Below are positions 40,142 through 49,700 of a stretch of 64,000 nt of DNA, piece by piece; position 1 is the first letter of the stretch, and each line of letters starts with the position of its first letter. Position numbers and translations under genes: made by a program. The stretch comes from a virus: positions 1-64,000 of the IMG/VR virus record IMGVR_UViG_3300021371_000012; one strand, 5' to 3'. Below the pieces are notes generated by a model. The model was not told where the DNA came from. It did no database searches and saw nothing but the letters and a program-made list of their open reading frames with translations.

Positions 40142-42693
40142 TAGTTTATACTTTCAATTTCTGAAAAACCATCAGGTCTGGCTAGTTGATACTCTGTAGC
40201 TATTTGAATAGGGTAATCAGTAACGTCTGTTCCTTGTGATACTAAAAGGTCGTATCTTACTGTACCGTCTTGATTTTTTCTAACTACTAAATCTAAATCT
40301 AAATCCGGAGTAGGCGGAGGCTTTCCTGGGCTAAATACTTGTTTATATGCAACTGGTTTATAAGATATTGTAGATTCAGAATCAATATACACATTAGATA
40401 TATATTCTACGGCGTCTATTTTAATAGTTTCAACACTATCTCTTTGCAGTTGTACTATTTTAAAAAGCTTGTCATTTGTTCCTCTATAGAAATTAGAAGG
40501 GTCAGTCTCGCCTAAACTCCAAATATCGCCTCTAGTTGGTTTATTAGTACTATCAAAACCAGAAAAATTATCAAAAGTTTTTGTAGAAGGATTAAATTGT
40601 TTAACTACAGTAAAATCAACAAAATCTAATCCACTACTTACATTTTGATTAGTTAATTCTGTTGACTGATAGCTTTGTCCGTTAGAATAAACTCCTTTAT
40701 GTATATTTTTAACATACGTTGTAGTGCCAGATTGAAAGTTAGTATTTGACAAAATATATAAATCTGTTTTATCTGTTTCAAACTTAGTAACTCTTAAAGC
40801 TAAAGGAAGAGTGTTACTGGTTATTGTATTATTTGTAAGAGCAGGGCTAGAAAAGTGCTCTATGTAAACATTAGAAGTGCTTATAGTACTATTTGATCTT
40901 ACTTTTCCACCATAACCCCACGCAAGACCTTGAGTTTGTTGCTGCACAGCGATAATATCTCCAGGGATTAAATCCAAAGCAGTTACATCAGTACCAAAAG
41001 CAATAGACCTTCTTAAATATTTATTTACAGCAAGTAAATACTGACCATACCTAATAGCCTGACTTCTACGAGTAACTCCGTGTAAATCTATGGAAGTAAT
41101 ATTTTCTACCATATTTCTTTCTCTTAGAGCTTTATCATCATCTAATTGTATACTTTCTCTTTTATAGTGATTAGATGGATTAATAAAAGTGACTTCAACC
41201 CCTGTTAGTTGAGCACTTTCCATAGTTCCTGAAATAGTAAAACTGTCTTTTAATATGTTAGTTTCATTAAAAATAACCGAAGGAATCTCTCCTGGTTTAT
41301 CTATGTTGATAGAAAGTCCTCTTGGGGTATAAACTAAAATAGCTCTTAATGTCGCACATATTTTCTCTAATAATTCAAATCCTTGACTCCTATCAGCTAT
41401 AATACCATCATATATAAAACGCCTTTCTAATACAGAGGTTCCTTCGCTTAATCCTTGTAATTTTTGACGAGGAGCCGAAAAATAGGTTCTTGGTTTATAT
41501 CTATAACTTCCGTCAGCTATTCCAGATACTCCTACAAACTGTCCAGTAACAGGGTCACAAGCATCACAATATTGAGCAATCTCATAAAACTTATATTTAT
41601 CAATATTTTCTTCGTTTATTCCAAGACCATAAGAATCATTAGTTAATAAATCATAGATAACCCAAACAGGATTTTGAGTCCACGAATAGACAAAAGTTCC
41701 ATCCCAAGCACCTCTGTAAATAACAGGGGTACTATATTTAATTGTGCTTCCAGTACTTGCTTGTCGATATCCTACGTAGCTATAAGAAAGATTACCACTG
41801 CTAGGCACCTCTACTTCTCTCCAATCAATTTCTCCATCTGATAAAGTAGGTTGATCATAATTAGAAGGTACTTTTACTAATAATCCCTTAATGACAGAAG
41901 TAAATCTAGGAATTTGTCCAGTATACTCATTATGCGCCTCTAAAGAATAACCAACTATAGCTGTTCTAGGATACGCTACAGGATCATTTTCTATTTCTGT
42001 CCAACCTAGTACTGCTATATTTTCTTGAGTTCTACTACTATCCGTATCATTACTGGTTTTTTCTATTGTAAATTTATAACCATTGCTATCAAAGTTTTTT
42101 ATAACGACATCAACATCTACTTTATATGCAACATTAGTTTTTCCAGATATTCTATAAGGTACGGGATCAGCAGCTAAAGTTAACCCATCACTTTTAAATA
42201 CTGTAATTTTAAAAGTCACGCTATGGTCAAGAATATTACCGTCATCGTCCATTTTTTGTAGAGAATTAAGCAAAAACTTAAAACGTATTGCATCCCAAGC
42301 AAATGAAGAAGTAGGCTGAAGCACTACTTTTGTAGCAGGAACACCTTCAAGATTACCTTTTTTAAGTACTATTGCACTGCCGAATTGTTGTACTTGTGTA
42401 GTTTCCTCACCAAAAAGAGGTAAAGCAGATTGATTTACGGTACCGTTTCTACTAACATATATGAACCTATCAGTAATCATAGTGCCATCATCATAATTAA
42501 TAAAAGCGTCTGGACTAGATTCATTTATTTCTATATCAAAAACACCATTAGGATTAACTTTATAAACAGGTCCTTCACTGACACCAGTAGTAAGTAGCAT
42601 TAAGTCTTGTGAAAACAGGTTATTATCAGCCTCAAAATTACCTCCTGAGCCTCCTTTACCTCCTTTATGTCCACTTACTTCAAATACTTTCAT
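40141..42693 (-). CDS. Tail tip attachment protein, lambda J-like first part
   Basis: An 850-aa protein. The N-terminus GGKGGSGGNFEADNNLFSQD followed by LLTTGVSEGPVYKV matches the start of lambda J-type proteins (GGKGGS ... SEGPI). The middle (LLTNDSYGLGINEENIDKY; then CDACDPVTG; AILVYTPRGLSINIDKPGE) fits the hub domains that close the tail tip. It lies directly after the I-like gene, as in lambda. AGGTG precedes the ATG. Confidence 0.85.
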   Translation of the reverse strand: MKVFEVSGHKGGKGGSGGNFEADNNLFSQDLMLLTTGVSEGPVYKVNPNGVFDIEINESSPDAFINYDDGTMITDRFIYVSRNGTVNQSALPLFGEETTQVQQFGSAIVLKKGNLEGVPATKVVLQPTSSFAWDAIRFKFLLNSLQKMDDDGNILDHSVTFKITVFKSDGLTLAADPVPYRISGKTNVAYKVDVDVVIKNFDSNGYKFTIEKTSNDTDSSRTQENIAVLGWTEIENDPVAYPRTAIVGYSLEAHNEYTGQIPRFTSVIKGLLVKVPSNYDQPTLSDGEIDWREVEVPSSGNLSYSYVGYRQASTGSTIKYSTPVIYRGAWDGTFVYSWTQNPVWVIYDLLTNDSYGLGINEENIDKYKFYEIAQYCDACDPVTGQFVGVSGIADGSYRYKPRTYFSAPRQKLQGLSEGTSVLERRFIYDGIIADRSQGFELLEKICATLRAILVYTPRGLSINIDKPGEIPSVIFNETNILKDSFTISGTMESAQLTGVEVTFINPSNHYKRESIQLDDDKALRERNMVENITSIDLHGVTRRSQAIRYGQYLLAVNKYLRRSIAFGTDVTALDLIPGDIIAVQQQTQGLAWGYGGKVRSNSTISTSNVYIEHFSSPALTNNTITSNTLPLALRVTKFETDKTDLYILSNTNFQSGTTTYVKNIHKGVYSNGQSYQSTELTNQNVSSGLDFVDFTVVKQFNPSTKTFDNFSGFDSTNKPTRGDIWSLGETDPSNFYRGTNDKLFKIVQLQRDSVETIKIDAVEYISNVYIDSESTISYKPVAYKQVFSPGKPPPTPDLDLDLVVRKNQDGTVRYDLLVSQGTDVTDYPIQIATEYQLARPDGFSEIESIN

Positions 42694-42707
42694 TTATTTC
42701 ACCTGTT

Positions 42708-43427
42708 TTAAAAGCTTAAGCCGGGGTATTTATTCTCAAAAATTCTTTTCATTATATATTCTGTGCTTCTCTCGGGGCCTTTGTCTATAGTTCTTACTTC
42801 TCCACTTAATAAATGTCCGGCTACTCTGTGTCTACCATATACTAAAGGAATAGGAGTTCCAGAATTTAGGGTGTGTTGTAAGGGGCCAAAAGCATCGTTT
42901 TGTCTAGCAGCAGCATCTCCTGAACCATCTGATTTTGGGGGTTTCATAATTTCCATCATCACAGCACCAATCATCATTGATACACCGACTGTCATTACAG
43001 CGGTGCCTAATGCGGTTGCGGTACCACCAGCGGCAACCGCTGTTCCGCTTACCGCTGCTCCCTCTACCATTGTCGCTCCTAATTGAGGAGCATAAATAGC
43101 TACAGCAATAATTGCAGCAGCAACAAGGGCTGTTTCTAAACTAGATTTACTGCCTGCAATAATAGGGAGTAAACAAAGTTTTGCACTTTTAATCTTTTTA
43201 GAAAAATAGTCTTGAAAAGTTAGTATCTTATTATTAACTAAATCTACTATACTAAAATTATCTGTAATTTGCTTATTTTTAATCTGATTAATAACCGTCT
43301 TTAATTTAGGGAAAGTAGCTTCAAGAGCAGATATAAGTTGTCCATAAGTTGCTACATCAAAAGTTATTTCCCTAACTTCATCAGTATATTTTAACAAACT
43401 TTTATGAAAACGCATTTCTACTTTCAT
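42708..43427 (-). CDS. Tail assembly protein, lambda I-like
   Basis: A 239-aa protein. The N-terminal part is a ubiquitin-like fold candidate (MRFHKSLLKYTDEVREITFD). The central region is strongly hydrophobic and Ala/Gly-rich (about 100-160). The C-terminal segment NSGTPIPLVYGRHRVAGHLLSG is typical of gpI. It helps assemble the tail tip and is not always kept in the virion. ATGA overlap with the JAB gene. Confidence 0.8.
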   Translation of the reverse strand: MKVEMRFHKSLLKYTDEVREITFDVATYGQLISALEATFPKLKTVINQIKNKQITDNFSIVDLVNNKILTFQDYFSKKIKSAKLCLLPIIAGSKSSLETALVAAAIIAVAIYAPQLGATMVEGAAVSGTAVAAGGTATALGTAVMTVGVSMMIGAVMMEIMKPPKSDGSGDAAARQNDAFGPLQHTLNSGTPIPLVYGRHRVAGHLLSGEVRTIDKGPERSTEYIMKRIFENKYPGLSF

Positions 43428-43789
43428 TTTAACATATCTTCCTGTAACTTTTTAAACCTTGTACTTTGAATATCTTTATCATACCAATAAACAAAAACAT
43501 TCTCTTCCCAACCTACTAAATAAGTATATTCTTCGTCTGCTATCTTTTTTCCATCTAAAATTGAAGGAGTAGGGGCTTCATCTGGGTGTGAATGAAAAAA
43601 CCCCCAACAATCATCTTCATACTCTAACAAAGCTAAAGGGTCTAATATAAAATTATTTATTGGGTCTTTACTAATATTTTTACAAGGAATATATTTAAAA
43701 TCTTTTGTGATAATACCACATGCTTCTTTTGGATACTCCTTAAAAGAGTGTTTTCTAAATTCTTCTTTTAGAAATTGAAGTTTTTCCAT
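43424..43789 (-). CDS. JAB/MPN metallopeptidase, lambda K N-domain equivalent
   Basis: A 121-aa protein. The JAMM motif is WGFFHSHPDEAPTPSILD (HxH, Ser, Asp; about residues 62-79), with an upstream Glu in EACGIIT. In lambda this domain is fused to an NlpC/P60 domain in gpK; here the two are separate, overlapping genes in reversed order. Probable role: processing during tail tip assembly. Confidence 0.8.
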   Translation of the reverse strand: MEKLQFLKEEFRKHSFKEYPKEACGIITKDFKYIPCKNISKDPINNFILDPLALLEYEDDCWGFFHSHPDEAPTPSILDGKKIADEEYTYLVGWEENVFVYWYDKDIQSTRFKKLQEDMLK

Positions 43790-44265
43790 CTATATACCCC
43801 CACTGTATATCTTTTGTACCATTTTCCATATGGCGCAATCCACGAAGTATGGTCTACCATAGTTTGTAGCATTTTATTATTACCAATATACAAAGCGCAA
43901 TGATTTGCTATATTTGAACTTCCTATATTCATTACTATTATATCAAAAGGTTGCAAAATGTCAACCTCTACAAAATTATTTTTTTCATTTTTGAAAAAAT
44001 TTTCCATCACTCTTTCATGGGTTTTATTGTACCACGTTTCTTCTACAATATTACAATGATCCCAAGTATGTACTTTAAAATCTTCGCCAGTTTGATCAAA
44101 AATTACTTTAGCGCATAAATTACCACAATCTATACCAACGGTTAAATCATTTCCTAAATGTCTGTACGGTATTCCTAAATAAGTAGTAATCCAATCAGGC
44201 ATACTACGTAAAGCTTTTTCATAACTATTGCGGCAAGTTTCTTCCTGTTGCAATGAATCCCCCAA
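43768..44265 (-). CDS. NlpC/P60 peptidase, lambda K C-domain equivalent
   Basis: Up to 165 aa. The frame opens at a TTG (44265) inside the end of the L-like gene; the ATG at 44199 (MPDWITTYLGIPYRHLG) is the more likely start. The catalytic Cys is in GIDCGNLCAK and the His in NHCALYIGNNKML, with the family spacing. It may cut peptidoglycan cross-links so the tail can enter the cell, or act in assembly. It is the only peptidoglycan-directed enzyme I recognise in this window. Confidence 0.8.
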   Translation of the reverse strand: MGDSLQQEETCRNSYEKALRSMPDWITTYLGIPYRHLGNDLTVGIDCGNLCAKVIFDQTGEDFKVHTWDHCNIVEETWYNKTHERVMENFFKNEKNNFVEVDILQPFDIIVMNIGSSNIANHCALYIGNNKMLQTMVDHTSWIAPYGKWYKRYTVGVYRWKNFNF

Positions 44266-45742
44266 AATGAATTTGATTATTTCTCAAAGAGCATGCTTCG
44301 TAATTTTTAGCACAAACATCCTGTGCTGAATCGCCTGTTGTAGAATTACTTACTGTAAAAAACCCATTAGCTGATTTAGTTTTACCATTAGGATAACCAG
44401 GAATAGTGCCAGTACCATCTGTAGGATATTGACACTCTTCTCCTTTATATACCCATTGACAACTGTTTTTATAAAATCTTCTTTTTGGCAATACAAACTT
44501 AAAAAATTCTAACCAATTACTAAGACTAAACTGAGCTGCTACTCTATTCAAGCCCGCTAAACTTTCTATTTTAAACACATCTTCGACATATGCATGGGGG
44601 TCTCTAGTAGGATTTACGATATAAAGTTTATCTCCTATAATAGTATCTATTGAATTTTTAAGTTGCAAAAAGTTTCCTCTAACTTCTCTAACTTCTGAAT
44701 GTTGAGTAGAGCTACCGGCTACGATAACATTATCACCTACTCTATAGGGTAATGTAGAATATACTTCTACTACGTTTGCTCTAGTTTCTCTAACAGTACT
44801 ATATTCTGGCCAATAATCTAAACAAGCTGAAAAAGTAGTTTTTACTTCTACTATTCCTCCTAATAAGTCTCTAGAATCTTGTTTTAGTTGCTGCCATTCT
44901 CCGTTTACTGCTAAGGTTTGTTCGTATGTAAAAGCAGAATTAGCTTTTCCAGCATATATAGAGTTTAAAATTGTTTCATCATAATCTGTATGGGTTGGGT
45001 TAGTTCTTGGATCAATATTAGATACTACTTGACCACCTACAGTAGCAAATACAGAATTACTAGTATTATTACCAGAAATATATGGATTTTCTACAATTGA
45101 GGCAACCAAATTATCATAATTGGAAATCTCAAGAGTAGTTTGATTAACTCGGCCATCAGAAGAAACATCTACACCACCAAAATTAAGAGGATAAACTAAA
45201 TACTCTACCCCGCCGTGGTGCGCTCTATAGTCAATATCGGATAAAAAATCTCCTTGAATAGAAGCAAAATGATATGGAAAATCTAAAGGCCACGCTAGGC
45301 CCTCTCCATCATTAGAAGGGTTACCAAATTGATTAGGTGGGTAAAACTCTCCAGGATAATATATCGAAACAAGCCTAACTAGAGGAGATTGCTCAGTAGC
45401 ATTTTTAAATGCAGCAAACCCTGTTTCTTCTATAGCATCAACAGTTCTAGAATAAAAACTTGAAGTACTAGAGTAAGCTGGAACACTAAAATCAAGATCT
45501 CCGAAAGATAGATTAGTATTACCACTACTACTAACAATAGATTGAATACTGACTGATTCCGCATCAGTAAAAGTGTGATTAGTATTTGCTACTTTAACTT
45601 TAATTTTACTATTAGCTTTATCAACATCTACTATTCTTCCTTCGGTAGAAGAACTACTACCTACAACAACGTTTCCGGAAAAATAATTATCTAAACTTCC
45701 CCCAGATAGTGTTAAAGTATAATCATAAACACGTGTGGACAT
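44225..45742 (-). CDS. Minor tail protein, lambda L-like, Fe-S type
   Basis: A 505-aa protein. The C-terminal quarter has CQWVYKGEECQYP and CAKNYEACSLRNNQIHFGGF, the four-Cys arrangement of gpL that in relatives binds an iron-sulphur cluster. The N-terminal part is longer than lambda L and beta-rich. It has an early GGSLDNYFSGNVVVGSSSS stretch that may be an inserted domain. It sits in the tail tip between the M-like and K-like proteins. Confidence 0.8.
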   Translation of the reverse strand: MSTRVYDYTLTLSGGSLDNYFSGNVVVGSSSSTEGRIVDVDKANSKIKVKVANTNHTFTDAESVSIQSIVSSSGNTNLSFGDLDFSVPAYSSTSSFYSRTVDAIEETGFAAFKNATEQSPLVRLVSIYYPGEFYPPNQFGNPSNDGEGLAWPLDFPYHFASIQGDFLSDIDYRAHHGGVEYLVYPLNFGGVDVSSDGRVNQTTLEISNYDNLVASIVENPYISGNNTSNSVFATVGGQVVSNIDPRTNPTHTDYDETILNSIYAGKANSAFTYEQTLAVNGEWQQLKQDSRDLLGGIVEVKTTFSACLDYWPEYSTVRETRANVVEVYSTLPYRVGDNVIVAGSSTQHSEVREVRGNFLQLKNSIDTIIGDKLYIVNPTRDPHAYVEDVFKIESLAGLNRVAAQFSLSNWLEFFKFVLPKRRFYKNSCQWVYKGEECQYPTDGTGTIPGYPNGKTKSANGFFTVSNSTTGDSAQDVCAKNYEACSLRNNQIHFGGFIATGRNLPQ

Positions 45743-46752
45743 TAATCAAATACCTCAACTAGATCAAAACTAACACTATAGAAATTATCAATAGGGTTAT
45801 TTCCTGACGATAATACTTGTTCAATTTGTAAACTACCATCAAACCTTACTGTAACAGTTCCTGGTTCGTTTATATGAGTTAGTTCAAATAAAAATGCTTG
45901 AAATCCTCCTGATCTTGCTCTATAAAACTCTTCAATAGCTGATTTTACTATTCCAGTAATATTAGTGTAACTAATTGAATATTTTCTTTTAGGGCGTCGG
46001 CTTACCAATCTTCTTTTTTCATAACCTACTTGTGATTCTGCTACGCTATAGTTAAAATTTTCTTCATAGTTAATACCTAACCTATCTGGTTTTCTATCTT
46101 TCATTGATTCTAGTCTTGAAATACTAAAGTTTTTATTAAAAGTGGTAATAGACATAGTTTCAATACCACCAGAAGGATCAGCAGCAACATTAGAATAAGG
46201 AATAGTACCTGCAGCATTTGTTCCTATAGTTATTCCCTGTTTTCCTAAAGTAGTAGAAGGAAAAATAAATTCGGAAGCATTTTGAGTAACACCACCAATA
46301 CTAACTATAAGATCGTCTTTTGCGTCTATTCTACTATTTCTTGGAAGAGCAAAATTTAACTGGTTTCCGTCTATTGCATAGCTGTTAGAGTTAACACTAA
46401 CATTGGCTCCTGAATAAGTAATTGATTTAACATCTGGAAAACTTCTTAATATTGCCATAGAGGGAGGTATTCTAATTACTCTTAATTCTACATCTAAGCT
46501 AGAAATAGGGGCTTCATCAAAAACAACTGTATTTTTTAAACTTGCATTTAAAGAATTTACATTGCTTAAAGTATATGTGTCAGTAGATTGAACAACACCG
46601 TTTATGAGAGCAATAACTTCTCCTACTTTTTCTGCTGGTTCAGCTAAGTTAAAATTAGTCTGGGTACCAGAAGCGGTATGATTAATTCTAGAAAGAGCAG
46701 GAATTAATATTGGATTAAAAAGTGCGTCATTAGGATATCTTGCTATTGCCAT
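45742..46752 (-). CDS. Minor tail protein, lambda M-like
   Basis: A 336-aa protein directly after the tape measure gene, as in lambda. The last 110 residues (RRPKRKYSISYTNI ... FRARSGG-type region, FELTHINEPGTVTVRF) match gpM-like distal tail proteins. The first 220 residues hold two similar beta modules (GTQTNFNLAEP ... IALINGVVQS, and IDGNQLNFALPRN ... VSIGGVTQN). These look like duplicated add-on domains absent from lambda M. Confidence 0.75.
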   Translation of the reverse strand: MAIARYPNDALFNPILIPALSRINHTASGTQTNFNLAEPAEKVGEVIALINGVVQSTDTYTLSNVNSLNASLKNTVVFDEAPISSLDVELRVIRIPPSMAILRSFPDVKSITYSGANVSVNSNSYAIDGNQLNFALPRNSRIDAKDDLIVSIGGVTQNASEFIFPSTTLGKQGITIGTNAAGTIPYSNVAADPSGGIETMSITTFNKNFSISRLESMKDRKPDRLGINYEENFNYSVAESQVGYEKRRLVSRRPKRKYSISYTNITGIVKSAIEEFYRARSGGFQAFLFELTHINEPGTVTVRFDGSLQIEQVLSSGNNPIDNFYSVSFDLVEVFD

Positions 46753-46754
46753 AA

Positions 46755-49700
46755 TTAACCTCTCATCGCTTTTCTTACACGACCATTATTTTTAATATCT
46801 TTAACAACCAAATCAATAATCATTTGACCTGTATCAGTCCTCACTTGAGTAGTTTCTACTTGCTGAGGTGTTCCATTATTTTGAACATTTACAACTACAT
46901 TATTACCAGAATTCATTTTGCCAGTTGCATTAAGTTGATTAAGAGCTGATCCTCCAATAGCTTTAGCAGCTGGTTTTCTTATAACAAACTCTCCAGGCTC
47001 TAGTAAAGCAGGCACTCTGTCTCTTCTAGCAACAACAGAACCACCCCCAGCGTATCCCTGAACTTTATTACCAAAAGGTACTGAGCCGCCGTGTGCTGCT
47101 CCAGCCCCAAAAGAAGCTACTGCTTTTTGAATAGCAATTTCTAAAAACATTTGTGCAAAAGTAGCAATCATAGCAGTTTTGAAATCACCAGTAGCCGCCG
47201 CAACTGTAGCAAAAGTAGCTACTGTAGCTCCAGATATATTATCTAAAAACCCAGTAGTTTGTTCTTGTGTGCCTTGTAATAAATCAGCAGTTTTTTTCTT
47301 TTCTGCATTAACATCAAGACCTCTATCAGAACCGACTATTGTGCCTCCATGTCTTAAAGCAATAGGATCAGTGACAGCACTCGATGCTCCGCCGGTTAAT
47401 CTAGCAGAAGCGTCAGCTGATCTACCTGTGTTAGTTCCTGATGCAGCACTAATTCCGCCAGAAAGTGTTTGGTTTAGTTGTTTTAAGGTCATATTAAGAT
47501 CTTCTAGAACTTTACGTTGTTGGGCTTCCAACTGATCTTTAGCTTTATCTGCAAACCCTGATAATCCAGGAAGCTTGGTAATACTTTCTTTAAGATAATC
47601 AGTAATAGGAGTTACAAGACCTTCTTGAATAATGCTCTTTTGAATATCCGCTAATATATTGTATAGAAATTGATTAAAGCCATCTCTGAAACCTTTTAAA
47701 GTTAGAGTACCTTTAGCAATTGATTCAAATAAAGATTCTAAAGACCCTTGCAAATTAGTTTCAAATGATTGAACAAATGTAGAAACTACAGCAGCTAACA
47801 TACTATTACTTGCTTCTATTTGAGCAAGAAAAACACTAAAACCTACTGTAAGATTTTGTATAGCCGCTTCAGTTTCCTTATATTTTATTTCAACACTTTT
47901 TAATAGAGCAGCTCTTTCTTCTTCTAAAGCATTTGTTCTTGCTTGCCCTTTGTTTGCATTAATTTGTGCTTGAGCAGCATTATTTGTAGCATTAGCACTT
48001 GCCCTGACAGCTTTTTCATATTTAGTAATAGCAACCTGATAATCTTTTTGAAGATCATTGCTTATACGTTGTGCACCGCTTAAGTCATTTAAAGCAGCTA
48101 TTCCCCCAGTTTGAATTCTTACAAATTCTTTTCTGACTTCCTCAAGACTGTCAGCTTTAAAGTCCTGTAATCCTAAAGTCTTACCTAGCTGCGTTGGGCT
48201 TGTTTTTGGGTCTACTTTAGCAAATGCTTCCTGAAATCTAGATTGGGCTAAAGCCTCAGCGATACCTTTAACATGTCCTTTATAAAGCTCTCCCTCTTGT
48301 ATAATGAAATTAGCTCTTCTTTCAAAACTTTCTCTTTGTAATCTTGACGAGGCTATCTGTGCTTCTGCTGTTTTTTGAGCAACATCTGCTTGTTTCTCAA
48401 AAGCTACTTTTTGTAATCTTTGAGTCTCTATCTCTACTTTAATTTTATTATCTAATATTTTTGCTTGAAGAGCAGTAGATTTTGCAAAAGAATTAAATTC
48501 AGCTATTAAATCAGCTAAAGAGTCTTCAAAAGCTCTTGTTTCAAGTTCAATTTTTAATTCTCTTTTTTGTGAAGAACTTAATAATGCTCCTAAAGGAGTA
48601 CCGCTCAAAGCTTCTTGAAGTGTTAACTCAAAATCTCTAGCTGTTCTATTAACTTCATTTAAAGCTGAGGCTAATTGTCTACTTTGTTGAACTTGTTTAA
48701 TTTGAACAGTCAATGATTGATTTCTGAGATCATAATTAGATTTTAATAGTTCTTGTGCCTGTTTATTTAAAGTAATAAATGTTTTATCATTAAGCTCTCT
48801 AGCTTGTTTTGTTAATTGACTGGTTTGTTTTTTAAGTTCATCTGTAATTTTTTTCTGTGCTTGGAAATTTTTCTCAGCTGCACCAACTAAGGCTTTTCTC
48901 GTAGTTAACAGCAATACTTCTAAATCTTTGGTTCTTTGACCTTCATCACCGCTTTCTTTAGCGATGGCTAATTCAAGTTGTGCGTTTGCTACTGTTTCTT
49001 TTAAATACCTGACCTGATTTAACCTTCTCTCTTCAGCCGTTGCAGCAAACTTACCTTCTTTGTCAGCATAACCAAGTAAAGATTCATAAGCTTTTATTTC
49101 GGCACCAAATACTTGTACTATTTTTTTTCTTTCTGTAACAAGCACACTAGTTTGTTCAGTCTGAATTTTTAATATTTCTGCCGCTTGTTTAAGAGTAGAT
49201 AGTGCCTTTTGATTTTCTTCATTTAAATTACCTAAAGACTCAAGCTCTTTAATTCTTGTTAATATACCTGATAGTTGTCTTGCAGAATCTTCCGCGTTAG
49301 TTAATCCTTTTTGAAAATCTCCAGCTAGTTTAGTCACAGAAACAAGTGTTTCTTGTATTTTTTTACTTCCAGTAGCGTCTGTTTCAAATTTAAAACCTTT
49401 TTGAAGAGTCTCTGCAATTGCGTCAGTAAAAGCTGGTGCTAATTCATTTTTTATAGCTAATCTAAATTTGTCACTATTAGCACCTACACCTTTGATAAGC
49501 TCAGTTTCAAATTTGTCAGTAATTTGTTGACCTGCAATACCTAGAGAATCTGCTAAGGCTCCTATTTGCTCTACTCCAGCTCCTTCAGCATTTTTAACCG
49601 CGTTTATAATTGCTAGTTGTATAGCGCTAGCAAGAGGTTTTTCTGCTTCACTAAAATCTTTTGCACTTTTTCCAAGAAGTGATTCAATAGCGTCTTGTGC

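Noticed and set aside
36782-42693. Possible frameshift error joining the two J-like genes
   Set aside because: They meet with a clean TAATG stop-start overlap like many other genes here, and no slippery sequence was seen, so two genes are more likely.
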